NCBI RefSeq assembly: GCF_041378895.1
Contig: NZ_CP144212.1
Span: forward strand, 1,597,501-1,661,500
Source: Dechloromonas sp. ZY10
GTDB taxonomy: Bacteria; Pseudomonadota; Gammaproteobacteria; Burkholderiales; Rhodocyclaceae
Direction: 5' to 3'
DNA: 64,000 nt
Of this stretch, positions 9,569-18,054 are shown in pieces. How positions within the stretch are numbered: position 1 is the stretch's first letter; every line of letters starts with the position of its first letter. Below the pieces are notes generated by a model. It searched no databases. It saw only the letters and a program-made list of their open reading frames with translations, and was not told where the DNA came from. Position numbers and translations under genes: made by a program.

Positions 9569-10107
9569 GCGCCAAGGAAGTGCTGGCCCCCGAGCAGCAT
9601 CCGCCGGGCAAGGGCAAAAACTCGCTGCTGCTGCTTGCGGTCGCTTTGCTGACCGCCTTGCCGCTGTGGCTGTACCAGCCCGAAGAGGGCGAGGAAGCCT
9701 TTGGCGGCGCCGACAACAAGGCGCAGGCGCAGATTTCGCAAATCGCGCCGGACTACCAGCCGTGGTTCAAACCCCTGCTCGAACCGGCCAGCGGCGAGAT
9801 CGCCTCGCTGTTGTTCGCCTTGCAGGCGGCGCTCGGCGCCGGCGTGCTCGGCTACTGGCTGGGCGCGGCGGTAACCCGCGAGCGGCTGAAGAAGGAGCTG
9901 GCCGCCGCATTGGCCATAGCGCAGGAAAATGGCGAAAAGACGAGCGGCGAAAAAGCCAGGCTCGAAAAAACGCCAGATTCCACGGTCGACCGTGGAAATG
10001 TGCAAAAACCGGCGCAAGCCACAGCGCAACCGGCAATGCCAATGCCGGCGGCGAACGCTGCGTCGGCACCGGCCTCCGGGCAAGCCTCCGGCGGTGATGC
10101 GTGCTGA
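9565..10107 (+). CDS. cbiN: Cobalt transport accessory protein CbiN with unusual C-terminal extension
   Basis: 180 residues against about 95-105 for typical CbiN. The first about 110 residues are canonical: N-terminal membrane helix ([17 protein letters not shown]), an extracytoplasmic [18 protein letters not shown] segment, [12 protein letters not shown] and a second helix ending near residue 100. The remaining about 75 residues are a charged, then Pro/Ala-rich tail. A perfect 20-bp copy of the dispersed palindrome (9978-9997) is read in frame there as STVDRGN. The tail has no recognised domain. The gene overlaps cbiM and cbiQ at its two ends. Confidence 0.9.
   Translation: MSAKEVLAPEQHPPGKGKNSLLLLAVALLTALPLWLYQPEEGEEAFGGADNKAQAQISQIAPDYQPWFKPLLEPASGEIASLLFALQAALGAGVLGYWLGAAVTRERLKKELAAALAIAQENGEKTSGEKARLEKTPDSTVDRGNVQKPAQATAQPAMPMPAANAASAPASGQASGGDAC
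9978..9997. repeat. Dispersed palindrome, 20 bp, inside cbiN
   Basis: Perfect palindrome TTCCACGGTCGACCGTGGAA with the exact 14-base core at 9981-9994. It is in coding sequence, within the non-conserved C-terminal tail of CbiN. Confidence 0.85.
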
Positions 10108-10850
10108 TTGAGCAGGCGGCGTATGCCAGCCGCTGGCGCGCGGTGTGCCCCGGAGCCAAGGCAGCGTTTGCGTTGGCCGGGCTGATTGCCGCCTTCGTTG
10201 CGGCGACGCCGGCTGCGGCCTTGCTGGTCACCGCACTGTTGGCGCTGGCCGCCGTTGCCGGGGCCGGGGTCGGCCTTGGCCTGTATTTGCGGGTGGCCTT
10301 GCCGGCCACCGGCTTTCTTGCGCTGTCCTGTCTGTCGCTGCTGGTCTCGCTGGCTGGCGACGGCGCCGGCGGCATTGTCTGGCAACTGGCACCCGACGCC
10401 ACGCCGCGCATCGCCGAACTGGCGGCGCGTTCGCTGGCGGCGCTGGCGGCGATGCTGTTCCTGGTGCTGAGCACGCCGCTCTCCGACCTGATCGTGCTGC
10501 TGCGTCGTTTGCGTGTGCCTGAGGTTCTGCTCGACCTGATGGTGCTCTGCTACCGGATGCTCTTTGTGTTTTCCGAAGCCCTGCACGATACGTTGACCGC
10601 GCAACAGGCGCGGCTCGGCTTCGTCTCCAACCGGCGCAGCCTGCATTCGCTCGGCCTGCTCGCCGCCAGCCTGGCGGCGCAGGTGTGGCTGCGCGCGCGG
10701 CATCTGCATCTGGCGGCCCTGGCGCGTAACGGCGACGGCCCGCTGCGCTTCCTGCCGCGCGAATTTTCCAGCGCCCGCCGCGAATTCGCTATCGCGCTCG
10801 CCGCCGGCCTGCTGCTGCTTGCTGCTGCCTGGGCCGGGGGGCGCGCATGA
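10101..10850 (+). CDS. cbiQ: Cobalt ECF transporter transmembrane subunit CbiQ
   Basis: 249 residues from a GTG start at 10101 that overlaps the cbiN stop. Five or so hydrophobic segments are visible. The C-terminal cytoplasmic helix contains RARHLHLAALARNGDGPLRFLPREFSSA, which includes the coupling-helix area of T-components. CbiQ links the CbiM/CbiN substrate module to the CbiO ATPase. The 4-base overlap with cbiO (ATGA) supports coupled translation. Confidence 0.92.
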   Translation: MLIEQAAYASRWRAVCPGAKAAFALAGLIAAFVAATPAAALLVTALLALAAVAGAGVGLGLYLRVALPATGFLALSCLSLLVSLAGDGAGGIVWQLAPDATPRIAELAARSLAALAAMLFLVLSTPLSDLIVLLRRLRVPEVLLDLMVLCYRMLFVFSEALHDTLTAQQARLGFVSNRRSLHSLGLLAASLAAQVWLRARHLHLAALARNGDGPLRFLPREFSSARREFAIALAAGLLLLAAAWAGGRA

Positions 10851-11734
10851 ACGGAACCGCGCCGGTGGGCGATCCCTTGCTGCGTCTGGTCGAGGTCGTT
10901 TACCGCTATGGCACCCTGCCTGCCGATGCCGGCACGACCGGCGGCGGCCTGGCCGGCTGTTCGCTGGCGCTGGCGCGCGGCAGTCGCAATGTGTTGCTCG
11001 GTGCCAACGGTTCGGGCAAGACCACGCTGTTGCTGCACGCCATCGGCCTTTTGCAGCCGCAGGCCGGCCACCTCGAATTCGCCGGCCAGCCGCTGGATTA
11101 CCGCCGGGCCGGCCTGACCGCGCTGCGGCGGCGGGTCGGGCTGGTCTTCCAGAACCCCGACCGTCAGCTGTTTTCGGCCAGCGTGGTCGAGGATGTCTCG
11201 TTCGGCCCGCTCAATCTCGGGCTCGATCCGGCGACCGTGCGCCAGCGGGTCGCCGATGCCTTGCAGGCGGTCGGGATGACCGATTACGCCGAGCGGCCGG
11301 TGCACCAGCTGAGTTTCGGCCAGAAAAAGCGGGTCTGCATCGCCGGCGTGCTGGCGATGGAGCCTGAGTTGCTGCTGCTCGACGAGCCGATGGCCGGCCT
11401 CGATGCGGCAATGCAGGCGGAACTTCTGGCCGTGCTTGACGGTCTGTCGGCGCGCGGCATCACCGTGCTGCTGTCCACCCACGATGTCGATTTCGCCTAT
11501 CGCTGGGCCGACGCCATCCACCTGCTGGTCGGCGGTCGTTGCGCGGCGTCGTTTGCTGCCGCCGATCTGCCGCAGCATGCTGGTGCCTTGCGCGCCGCCG
11601 GCCAGCCGCTGCCGGCAGTGCTGGCGCTGCAGCAGGCCCTGGTCGCGCGCGGTGTGCTGGCAGCGACTCCGGGGCTGCGTAGCGTGGAGGCCTTGCTCGG
11701 CGAGTTGGGGCAGGGTGGGGGAGTGGCAGGATGA
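10847..11734 (+). CDS. cbiO: Cobalt ECF transporter ATP-binding subunit CbiO
   Basis: 295 residues. Walker A GANGSGKTT at about residues 53-61, Q-loop GLVFQNPDRQLF, signature LSFGQKKR and Walker B LLLLDEPMAGLD are all intact, with H-loop STHDVDFAYRWAD. A weakly conserved 50-residue C-terminal tail follows. It powers cobalt uptake by CbiMNQ and is the last gene of the overlapping cbiMNQO block. A copy of the dispersed palindrome lies 53 bases after its stop. Confidence 0.93.
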   Translation: MNGTAPVGDPLLRLVEVVYRYGTLPADAGTTGGGLAGCSLALARGSRNVLLGANGSGKTTLLLHAIGLLQPQAGHLEFAGQPLDYRRAGLTALRRRVGLVFQNPDRQLFSASVVEDVSFGPLNLGLDPATVRQRVADALQAVGMTDYAERPVHQLSFGQKKRVCIAGVLAMEPELLLLDEPMAGLDAAMQAELLAVLDGLSARGITVLLSTHDVDFAYRWADAIHLLVGGRCAASFAAADLPQHAGALRAAGQPLPAVLALQQALVARGVLAATPGLRSVEALLGELGQGGGVAG

Positions 11735-11786
11735 AGGCGCGGCCAAAGTCAGCCGCAGCCGGGGGCAGACCGGCACAAAAACAGGT

Positions 11787-11810
11787 TTTTTCACGGTCGA
11801 CCGTGAAAAA
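11787..11810. repeat. Dispersed palindrome, 24 bp, between cbiO and cbiF
   Basis: Five T, the exact core CACGGTCGACCGTG (11792-11805), then five A: a perfect 24-base palindrome. As RNA it could fold as a hairpin, but its position inside the cobalamin operon argues against a complete terminator. Confidence 0.88.
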
Positions 11811-11882
11811 CACGCAAAAAGCGGAAATGCAGGCGCTTCAAGCTTGTATTTCCATCGTCACGATGAAGGGTTAAACCAAGTT

Positions 11883-12674
11883 ATGTCTGGAAAAATCTGG
11901 TTTGTCGGCGCCGGTCCCGGCGATCCCGACCTGATCACCGTCAAGGGCCGCAAATTGCTCGAACAGGCGGGCGCCGTGCTCTTCGCCGGTTCGCTGGTCG
12001 ATCAGGCGGCGACGCTGTACGCGCCGGAAGGCTGCGAGATCCGCGACTCCAAGGACATGACCCTGGAGGAAATGACTGACTGGCTGATCGCCGCTGCCGC
12101 CAAACATGAGACGGTGATCCGCCTGCAGACCGGCGACCCCGGCCTCTACGGCGCGCTGATCGAAATGACCCGGCCGCTGACTGCCGCCGGCATCGAATGG
12201 GGGGTGATCCCCGGCGTCTCGTCAGCGATGGCGTCGATGGCCGCCGCCGGCGAAACCCTGACCCTGCCGGAAATCACCCAGACGGTGATCCTCACCCGCG
12301 TCGCCGGGCGCACCCCGATGCCGCCGGGCGAAGAACTCGAAGCCCTGGCCGCGCACAAGACCACGCTCTGCATCTACCTCTCGATCACGCTGCTGCACAA
12401 GGTCCAGGAGGCGTTGCTGGCGGCTGGCTGGAGCGAGGACGCACCGATTCTGGTGGTGCAGAAGGCGAGCTGGCCGGGCGAGGAAAAAATCGTGCGCGGC
12501 ACGATCAAGGACATCAAGCGCAAGTGCCAGGACGAGAAGATCGCCAGCCAGGCGATGATCGTCGCCAGCCCGACCCTGGGCGCCGCCGACTGGCCCGACC
12601 TGATCCGTTCCAAACTCTACGATCCGACTTTCGGCCACCGTTTCCGCAAGGCCACCGAGACTCCCCATGACTAA
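11883..12674 (+). CDS. cbiF: Cobalt-precorrin-4 C11-methyltransferase
   Basis: 263 residues of the SAM-dependent tetrapyrrole methylase fold. It shows VGAGPGDPDLITVKG at the N-terminus, LQTGDPGLYGALIEM, GVIPGVSSAMASMAAAG and a C-terminal ASPTLG segment. It methylates C11 of cobalt-precorrin-4 (CobM in the aerobic pathway). The ATG at 11883 gives the family N-terminus; the frame is open further upstream but without similarity. It overlaps cbiX by 8 bases and is the first ring-modifying gene after the transporter genes. CbiF is preferred to CobM because cbiD and cbiG are present. Confidence 0.93.
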   Translation: MSGKIWFVGAGPGDPDLITVKGRKLLEQAGAVLFAGSLVDQAATLYAPEGCEIRDSKDMTLEEMTDWLIAAAAKHETVIRLQTGDPGLYGALIEMTRPLTAAGIEWGVIPGVSSAMASMAAAGETLTLPEITQTVILTRVAGRTPMPPGEELEALAAHKTTLCIYLSITLLHKVQEALLAAGWSEDAPILVVQKASWPGEEKIVRGTIKDIKRKCQDEKIASQAMIVASPTLGAADWPDLIRSKLYDPTFGHRFRKATETPHD

Positions 12675-13632
12675 CGCCACCACCATCCTCCTCGTCGGCC
12701 ACGGTTCGCGCGGCCGCGAGGGCAACAAGGAAACCATCAATTTCGCCGCGCAGTGGCGCGAACAACACCCGGACTGGCGGATCGAGGTCTGCTTCATCGA
12801 GCACGCCGAGGTGCTGCTCGACGAAGGCCTCGACCGTGCCGCCAAGGGCGCGAAGAAGGTGATTGCCATCCCCTTCATCCTGAATGCCGCCGGCCACGTC
12901 AAGATGGAATTGCCGCACGCGCTGGAAGAGGCGCGCGCGCGCCATCCCGGCGTCGAGTTCATCGTCACCCGCCACCTCGGCATGGGGCGCGAGATCTTCG
13001 CCGTGCTGCAAAACCAGCTTGACCGGCTGATGAAGCAACTGGCGATGCCCGACCCGATGACCACCGGCGTGATCCTGCTCGGGCGCGGTTCCTCGGATGC
13101 CGGCGCCAACGGCGAACTGGCCAAGATGGCGCGCTGGATCTTCGAGGACAACGACCACGAGCTGGTCGACCTGGCCTTTACCGGCGTCACCTGGCCGCGC
13201 CTGGAAACTGTCGTCCAGCGCCAGGTCAAGCTGGGCATGATGCAGATCGCGATTGTCCCGGTCTATCTGTTTACCGGCGTGCTGATCGAGCGGATCAAGG
13301 AGCAGGTCGAGCGCCTGCAGCGCCAGTATCCGCAAGTCAGCTTCGCGCTCGGCACGCATTTCGGTTTCGATCCCGGCGTTTTCTCGCTGCTCGACGCCCG
13401 CGTCGGTGGCGAACAGCTGGAGGGCGCGATGCTCGAATGCGACGGCTGCAAATACCGCGAACTGGCCGAGGCCGAGCACCTGCACGACCACAGCCATACC
13501 GCGCTGCCGGCCGGCGGTGGCTGCGGCCATGCGCATGGGCACGAGCATGGTCACGCGCACGGCCATGATCATCATCAAGGACACGAGCACAGCCATCCGC
13601 ATCATCACGGCTGCTCACATAAACACGATTGA
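12667..13632 (+). CDS. cbiX: Sirohydrochlorin cobaltochelatase CbiX, two-domain form with His-rich tail
   Basis: 321 residues: two CbiX halves (GHGSRGREGN near the N-terminus; LLGRGSSDAGANGELAKMA around residue 140), as in the long CbiX form. It inserts Co2+ into sirohydrochlorin, the entry to the cobalt-early pathway. A MLECDGC motif near residue 255 resembles the Fe-S cysteine motif described for Bacillus megaterium CbiX. The last about 40 residues are extremely rich in His (HAHGHEHGHAHGHDHH and similar), probably for metal binding or storage. The start overlaps the cbiF end by 8 bases. Confidence 0.94.
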   Translation: MTNATTILLVGHGSRGREGNKETINFAAQWREQHPDWRIEVCFIEHAEVLLDEGLDRAAKGAKKVIAIPFILNAAGHVKMELPHALEEARARHPGVEFIVTRHLGMGREIFAVLQNQLDRLMKQLAMPDPMTTGVILLGRGSSDAGANGELAKMARWIFEDNDHELVDLAFTGVTWPRLETVVQRQVKLGMMQIAIVPVYLFTGVLIERIKEQVERLQRQYPQVSFALGTHFGFDPGVFSLLDARVGGEQLEGAMLECDGCKYRELAEAEHLHDHSHTALPAGGGCGHAHGHEHGHAHGHDHHQGHEHSHPHHHGCSHKHD

Positions 13633-13647
13633 TTCGGGAGTCTCGCC

Positions 13648-14334
13648 ATGACCATCAACACCGCCAGCAATACCGCCACCGAACAGCTGACCGCCGCCGG
13701 TCGCGCCATCGAGCATGAGTCCTTCGCCGTGATCGACGCCGAAGCCGGCCCGCACGATTACACCGACGAGCAATGGCCGCTGGTCCGCCGGATGATCCAC
13801 GCCAACGCCGATTTCGAATTCAACGGCCTGACCGTCTTCCACCCGGAGGCGATGACCGCCGGCATGAACGCGGTGCTCAAGGGCAATACGCCGATCGTCG
13901 CCGACGTCGAAATGATCTGCGTCGGCCTCTCGAAGCCGCGTCTGGCCCACTTCGGCCTGAGCACCCATCACTATATTTCTGACGCCGATGTGATCGAGCA
14001 GGCCAAGGCCGAGAACACCACCCGCGCCGTGCAGGCGATGCGCAAGGCGCAGCGCGAAGGCAAGCTCGACGGCGCCATCGTCGGCATCGGCAACGCGCCG
14101 ACCGCGCTGATCGAACTGGTTCGCCTGATCAAGGAAGAGGGCGTGCGCCCGGCGCTGGTCGTGGCGATGCCGGTCGGCTTCGTCTCCGCCGCCGAATCCA
14201 AGGACCTGATGATGACCGTCAATGAAGTGCCGTGGGTTGCGATCAAGGGCCGCAAGGGCGGTTCGACGCTGGTCGTCGCCGCGATCCACGCGATGCTGTC
14301 GCTGGCCGAAGCCGAGCAGAAAAAGGCGGCATGA
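13648..14334 (+). CDS. cbiC: Cobalt-precorrin-8 methylmutase
   Basis: 228 residues. It contains AIEHESFAVID (the family's catalytic histidine region), NADFEFNGLTVFHPEAM, VADVEMICVGLSK, IVGIGNAPTALIELVRLI and VAMPVGFVSAAESKDLM, all hallmarks of CbiC/CobH. It moves the C11 methyl group to C12 to give cobyrinate. A TTCGGGAG site precedes the ATG. It overlaps the downstream ABM-domain gene by 4 bases. Confidence 0.95.
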   Translation: MTINTASNTATEQLTAAGRAIEHESFAVIDAEAGPHDYTDEQWPLVRRMIHANADFEFNGLTVFHPEAMTAGMNAVLKGNTPIVADVEMICVGLSKPRLAHFGLSTHHYISDADVIEQAKAENTTRAVQAMRKAQREGKLDGAIVGIGNAPTALIELVRLIKEEGVRPALVVAMPVGFVSAAESKDLMMTVNEVPWVAIKGRKGGSTLVVAAIHAMLSLAEAEQKKAA

Positions 14335-14669
14335 GTTTTTTTGCCCGCACGCCGAAACCGCCGTACTACGCCGTGATCTTCTCGTCGCGGCGCAGCCCCG
14401 GCGACGACGGTTACGCGCAAACCGCCGCGCGGATGGTCGAGCTGGCCGGGCAGCAGCCCGGCTTTCTCGGCGCCGAGAGCGTGCGTGGCGAAGACGGCTG
14501 CGGGATCACCGTTTCCTACTGGGATTCGGAACAGAGCATTGCCCGCTGGAAAGCCCAGCACGAACACCTGACCGCCCAGCAAGAAGGCCGGCAGAAGTGG
14601 TACGAAGCATTTGAAATCCGCGTCGCGAGGGTGGAGCGCGCCTATGGGAAACAAGAGGATTCGGATTGA
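14331..14669 (+). CDS. ABM-fold (antibiotic biosynthesis monooxygenase-like) protein in the cobalamin operon
   Basis: 112 residues. The pattern YYAVIFSSRRSP, MVELAGQQPGFLGAESVRGEDG, ITVSYWDSEQSIARWKAQHEH and WYEAFEIRVARVERAY is that of the dimeric alpha/beta-barrel ABM superfamily, which includes cofactor-free monooxygenases and haem-degrading IsdG-like enzymes. It is locked into the operon by a 4-base overlap with cbiC and a 1-base overlap with cbiD. A role in corrin chemistry or quality control is possible but unproven; it is not a standard cobalamin enzyme. Confidence 0.75.
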   Translation: MSFFARTPKPPYYAVIFSSRRSPGDDGYAQTAARMVELAGQQPGFLGAESVRGEDGCGITVSYWDSEQSIARWKAQHEHLTAQQEGRQKWYEAFEIRVARVERAYGKQEDSD

Positions 14670-15853
14670 TGAGTAGCGAAAACAAGGTCGGCCACGCCAG
14701 CGCCCCGGAAAAGGTGCGCAAAGGCGATGCCAAGCGCGAACGCGGCAACCGCACCGGCTTTACTACCGGCGCCTGTTCGGCCGCCGCCGCCCGCGCCGCG
14801 ACCCTCGGCCTGCTTTACAGCGAGGTGCCGGAAAAGGTCGTTTGCCGCCTGCCCAACGGCAACGACCAGGAATTCGTAGTGATCGAAGGTTGCGTCGAGG
14901 AGGTTGCCGGCTACGCCAATGCGGTGATCGTCAAGGATGCCGGCGACGACCCGGATGCGACGCACGGCGCGCACATGACCGCCGAGGTGCGGATTCTCAA
15001 GCACCGCGCCGGTGAGATCGTGCTCAAGGGCGGCCCCGGTGTCGGCACGGTGACCAAGGAAGGTCTCGGCCTCGAAGTCGGCGGCCCGGCGATCAACCCG
15101 GTGCCCCGGCGCAACATCATCGACAACGTGCGCGCTGCCGGTAACGAACTGCTCGAACACGACGGGCTGGAAGTGACCATTTCGGTGCCGGGTGGCGAAG
15201 AGATGGCGAAAAAGACGCTGAATGCGCGGCTCGGCATCCTCGGCGGGATTTCGATTCTCGGCACCACCGGCATCGTCCGTCCGTATTCGACGGCGGCTTT
15301 CCGCGCCAGCGTCGTCCAGGCCGTCGACGTCGCGGCCAAGCAGGGGCAGACCAGCGTGGTGTTCACCACCGGCGGGCGCACCGAAAAATTTGCGATGAAG
15401 CAGCTGCCGGAACTCGACGAATCCTGTTTCGTGCAGATGGGCGACTTCGTCAAGGCCGCCTTCACCAGCGCGGTCAAGCGCCAGCTACCGCAGGTCTACG
15501 TCGGCGCGATGGTCGGCAAGCTGACCAAGATGTGCCAGGGCCTGGCCGTGACCCATGCCTGGAAAGCCGAGATCGACCGCGACATTCTGGCCGACTCGGC
15601 GCGCGAAGTCGGCGCCCCGGACGATCTGATCGAGGAAATCCGCGCCGCCGAAACCGCGCGTTTCGCCGCCGAAAAACTGGCCGCGCTCGGGTTGACCGTG
15701 GATTTCCACAAACAACTGGCGAAAAAGGCGATCCGTAGCCTCAAGAGCGAGTACCCCGGCGCCTACCACCTGGCAGTGCTGGTTTGCGACTTCGAGGGCA
15801 ATTTCATCTGTCGCGTCGATGAAGAAGAAGCCCAAGGGGAGGAAGCACGGTGA
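14669..15853 (+). CDS. cbiD: Cobalt-precorrin-5B C1-methyltransferase
   Basis: 394 residues. The N-terminal signature RTGFTTGACSAAAARAA, then PNGNDQEFVV, KDAGDDPDATHGAHM, GGPGVGTVTKEGLGL and GGISILGTTGIVRPYS identify CbiD, the C1 methyltransferase specific to the oxygen-independent pathway. ATG 14669 is preferred to the in-frame TTG 14666. It overlaps cbiET by 4 bases. Its presence together with cbiG and cbiX marks the pathway as cobalt-early. Confidence 0.95.
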   Translation: MSSENKVGHASAPEKVRKGDAKRERGNRTGFTTGACSAAAARAATLGLLYSEVPEKVVCRLPNGNDQEFVVIEGCVEEVAGYANAVIVKDAGDDPDATHGAHMTAEVRILKHRAGEIVLKGGPGVGTVTKEGLGLEVGGPAINPVPRRNIIDNVRAAGNELLEHDGLEVTISVPGGEEMAKKTLNARLGILGGISILGTTGIVRPYSTAAFRASVVQAVDVAAKQGQTSVVFTTGGRTEKFAMKQLPELDESCFVQMGDFVKAAFTSAVKRQLPQVYVGAMVGKLTKMCQGLAVTHAWKAEIDRDILADSAREVGAPDDLIEEIRAAETARFAAEKLAALGLTVDFHKQLAKKAIRSLKSEYPGAYHLAVLVCDFEGNFICRVDEEEAQGEEAR

Positions 15854-17133
15854 GCGCCAAGGTATTCATCATCGGCATCCTCGACGACGGCTGGGCCGGG
15901 CTGGGCGACACCGCCCGCCAAGCACTGGCCGGGGCCGGGCTGATCATCGGCGTCGGCCGCACGCTGGAGCTGGTCAAAGCGCAGTTGCCGGCGGTCGAGA
16001 CCCGCGACATGGACGGTGCTTTGACCAAAAGCCCGGAGTGGATCAAGGCCGCGCGAGCCGAAGGGAAATCCGTCGCCGTGCTGGCGACCGGCGACCCGCT
16101 CTGCCACGGTATTGCCAGCTACCTGCTGGGCAAGCTTGGGCGCGACGGCGTCGAGATTCTGCCCGCGCCGTCCACCCTGCAGATCGCCTTTGCCCGCTGG
16201 CAGCAGCCCTGGCAGGATGTGACCGTCGCTTCCTGCCACAGCAAGGATGCCGGCGAATGGGTGCTCGGCGCGACGCCGGAACACGGCCTTTACCCGCTGA
16301 TGCGGGCGATTGCGCTGAACCGCCGGGTGTTCGCCTTTACCAGCCCGGAGAACGATCCGGCCCGGCTGGCGCGGGCGCTGCTTACCGCCGGCTACGGGCC
16401 AGATTCGGGCGACGACGTGACTCTGTCGGTCGCCAGCCGCCTGCTGCTGCCCGACGAAAGCGTTCACACCGCTCTATCCACGGTCGACGCAGCCAACATG
16501 CAATTTTCCGAACCCAGCGTCGTGCTGATCGAACGCAAGGATCTGGATCGCGGTCCGCATTTTGGTCTGGACGATCTCGACTACATCCAGCGTTCGCCGG
16601 AAAAAGGCCTGATCACCAAGCAGGAAGCGCGCGCCTTGTCGCTGGCCAAGCTGCGGCTCAAGGCTGACAGCATCGTCTGGGACATCGGCGCCGGCTCCGG
16701 CTCGGTCGGTCTTGAATGCGCCCGCGTCGCCGCGCACGGCCATGTCTGGGCGATTGAAAAGAACGAGGGCGACGCCGCCAACGCGCGCGCTAATGCGGCC
16801 CGCTTCCGCGTCGGCAACTACACCCTGTGCGAAGGCAAGGCGCCGGCGCTGCTCAACACCTGGCCCGACCCGGACGCAGTGTTCATCGGCGGCTCGGGTG
16901 GCGAGCTCGGCGAGCTGATCAAGCTGATCCTCGGCCGGCTGAAACCGAATGGCCGGCTGGTGATGAACTTCGTGACCCTGGAAAACCTGGCCACCGCGAC
17001 GACCACGCTGAAAGACCTCGGCGCCGGCTGGGACGTGGTGCAGCTGCAGGCCAGCCGCAGCCAGCCGATTCTCGACATGCACCGGATGGCGGCACAGAAC
17101 CCGGTGTGGGTGGTGACTGCCGCTAAGGATTAA
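15850..17133 (+). CDS. cbiET: Fused precorrin-6Y/7 C5- and C15-methyltransferase CbiET
   Basis: 427 residues from GTG 15850. Residues 1 to about 215 are the CbiE tetrapyrrole-methylase domain (GILDDGWAGLG, VLATGDPLCHGI, PAPSTLQIAFARW). From about residue 250 a Rossmann methyltransferase domain (CbiT) starts, with ITKQEARALSLAKLRL, VWDIGAGSGSVGLE and VFIGGSGGELGELI. The fusion corresponds to CobL and performs methylation at C5 and C15 with decarboxylation of the C12 acetate. A half palindrome (CACGGTCGAC) lies near 16482 in the inter-domain region. The next gene follows after 4 bases. Confidence 0.93.
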   Translation: MSAKVFIIGILDDGWAGLGDTARQALAGAGLIIGVGRTLELVKAQLPAVETRDMDGALTKSPEWIKAARAEGKSVAVLATGDPLCHGIASYLLGKLGRDGVEILPAPSTLQIAFARWQQPWQDVTVASCHSKDAGEWVLGATPEHGLYPLMRAIALNRRVFAFTSPENDPARLARALLTAGYGPDSGDDVTLSVASRLLLPDESVHTALSTVDAANMQFSEPSVVLIERKDLDRGPHFGLDDLDYIQRSPEKGLITKQEARALSLAKLRLKADSIVWDIGAGSGSVGLECARVAAHGHVWAIEKNEGDAANARANAARFRVGNYTLCEGKAPALLNTWPDPDAVFIGGSGGELGELIKLILGRLKPNGRLVMNFVTLENLATATTTLKDLGAGWDVVQLQASRSQPILDMHRMAAQNPVWVVTAAKD

Positions 17134-17137
17134 AGCC

Positions 17138-17482
17138 ATGTATGCCTCAACCTTCATTTTCAAAAAAAAGCAGTTTGATGCGCGTTTTCATGAGCTCGAT
17201 CAAGCCATCGCCGAGGCAGCCAAGCAGATTCCCGGTTATCTGGGCGAAGAGGCTTGGGAAAATCCGCAAAGCGGGCTGCTGGCCAACGTTTATTACTGGG
17301 AATCGCTGGCAGCATTGCAGATGCTGATCGAACATCCTGCTCACCTGGAAGCCAAACAGGCCCAGGCGGCATGGCTGGACGGCTACGAGGTGGTGATCTC
17401 CCAAGTGCTGCGCACCTATGGCGACGGCAAACTCGATGCTTTGCCGACCGCCCAGGTGCGCGCCAAGGAAAAGGCTGCGTGA
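17138..17482 (+). CDS. Second ABM-fold protein in the cobalamin operon
   Basis: 114 residues. It has MYASTFIFKKKQFDARFHELD, IPGYLGEEAWENPQSGLLANVYYW, ALQMLIEHPAHLEAKQ and WLDGYEVVISQVLRTYG: the ABM/dimeric alpha-beta-barrel layout with conserved Trp/Tyr and a HLEAK motif. It starts 4 bases after cbiET and overlaps the GNAT gene by 4 bases. It is only distantly similar to the ABM protein at 14331, so it is probably not a recent duplicate. Function in cobalamin metabolism is unproven. Confidence 0.72.
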   Translation: MYASTFIFKKKQFDARFHELDQAIAEAAKQIPGYLGEEAWENPQSGLLANVYYWESLAALQMLIEHPAHLEAKQAQAAWLDGYEVVISQVLRTYGDGKLDALPTAQVRAKEKAA

Positions 17483-18024
17483 TCCAGCTGGAAACCTCGC
17501 GCCTGCGTCTGCGCCACTGGCGCGATCAGGACTTTGCTCCTTTTGCTGCGCTCAATGCCGATCCGCAGGTAATGGCGTATTTTCCCGCACCTCTCGATCA
17601 AGCCGCGAGCGAGGCCTTGGCCGTACACTGCCAAAGCCTGATCGCAGCACAGGGCTGGGGATTTTGGGCTGCCGAACTCAAAGCCGGCTGCGAATTCATC
17701 GGTTTTGTCGGTTTGCACCGGCCAATAGCCGAACTGCCGTTCTCACCCTGCGTCGAAATCGGCTGGCGCCTGGCCCGGCCATTTTGGGGGCAGGGCTACG
17801 CCAGCGAGGCCGCAGGGGCTGCACTGGAATTTGCCTTTGATACGTTGGCCCTGGATGAGGTTGTTGCCTTTACCAGCCTCGACAACCGGCGTTCGCAAGC
17901 AGTGATGGAAAGGCTGGGCATGCGCCGTGCTGAAAATTTCCAACACCCTGCATTGGCGGTTGGCCATCGGCTGCGCGAACACTGTTTGTACCGCCTTGCC
18001 CGAAGTGCATGGCAAAACGCCTGA
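17479..18024 (+). CDS. GNAT-family N-acetyltransferase (RimJ/RimL-like)
   Basis: 181 residues from GTG 17479, overlapping the ABM gene stop. It opens IQLETSRLRLRHWRDQD. The acetyl-CoA-binding region WGQGYASEAAGAALEFAFD and the C-terminal SLDNRRSQAVMERLGM are typical of the GNAT group that modifies amino groups of ribosomal proteins or small molecules. It is carried within the cobalamin operon between cbiET and cbiL; a direct corrinoid role is not known. Confidence 0.8.
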   Translation: MIQLETSRLRLRHWRDQDFAPFAALNADPQVMAYFPAPLDQAASEALAVHCQSLIAAQGWGFWAAELKAGCEFIGFVGLHRPIAELPFSPCVEIGWRLARPFWGQGYASEAAGAALEFAFDTLALDEVVAFTSLDNRRSQAVMERLGMRRAENFQHPALAVGHRLREHCLYRLARSAWQNA

Positions 18025-18054
18025 ACACTGTCATTTTTGATTGAAAGAAAGCAT

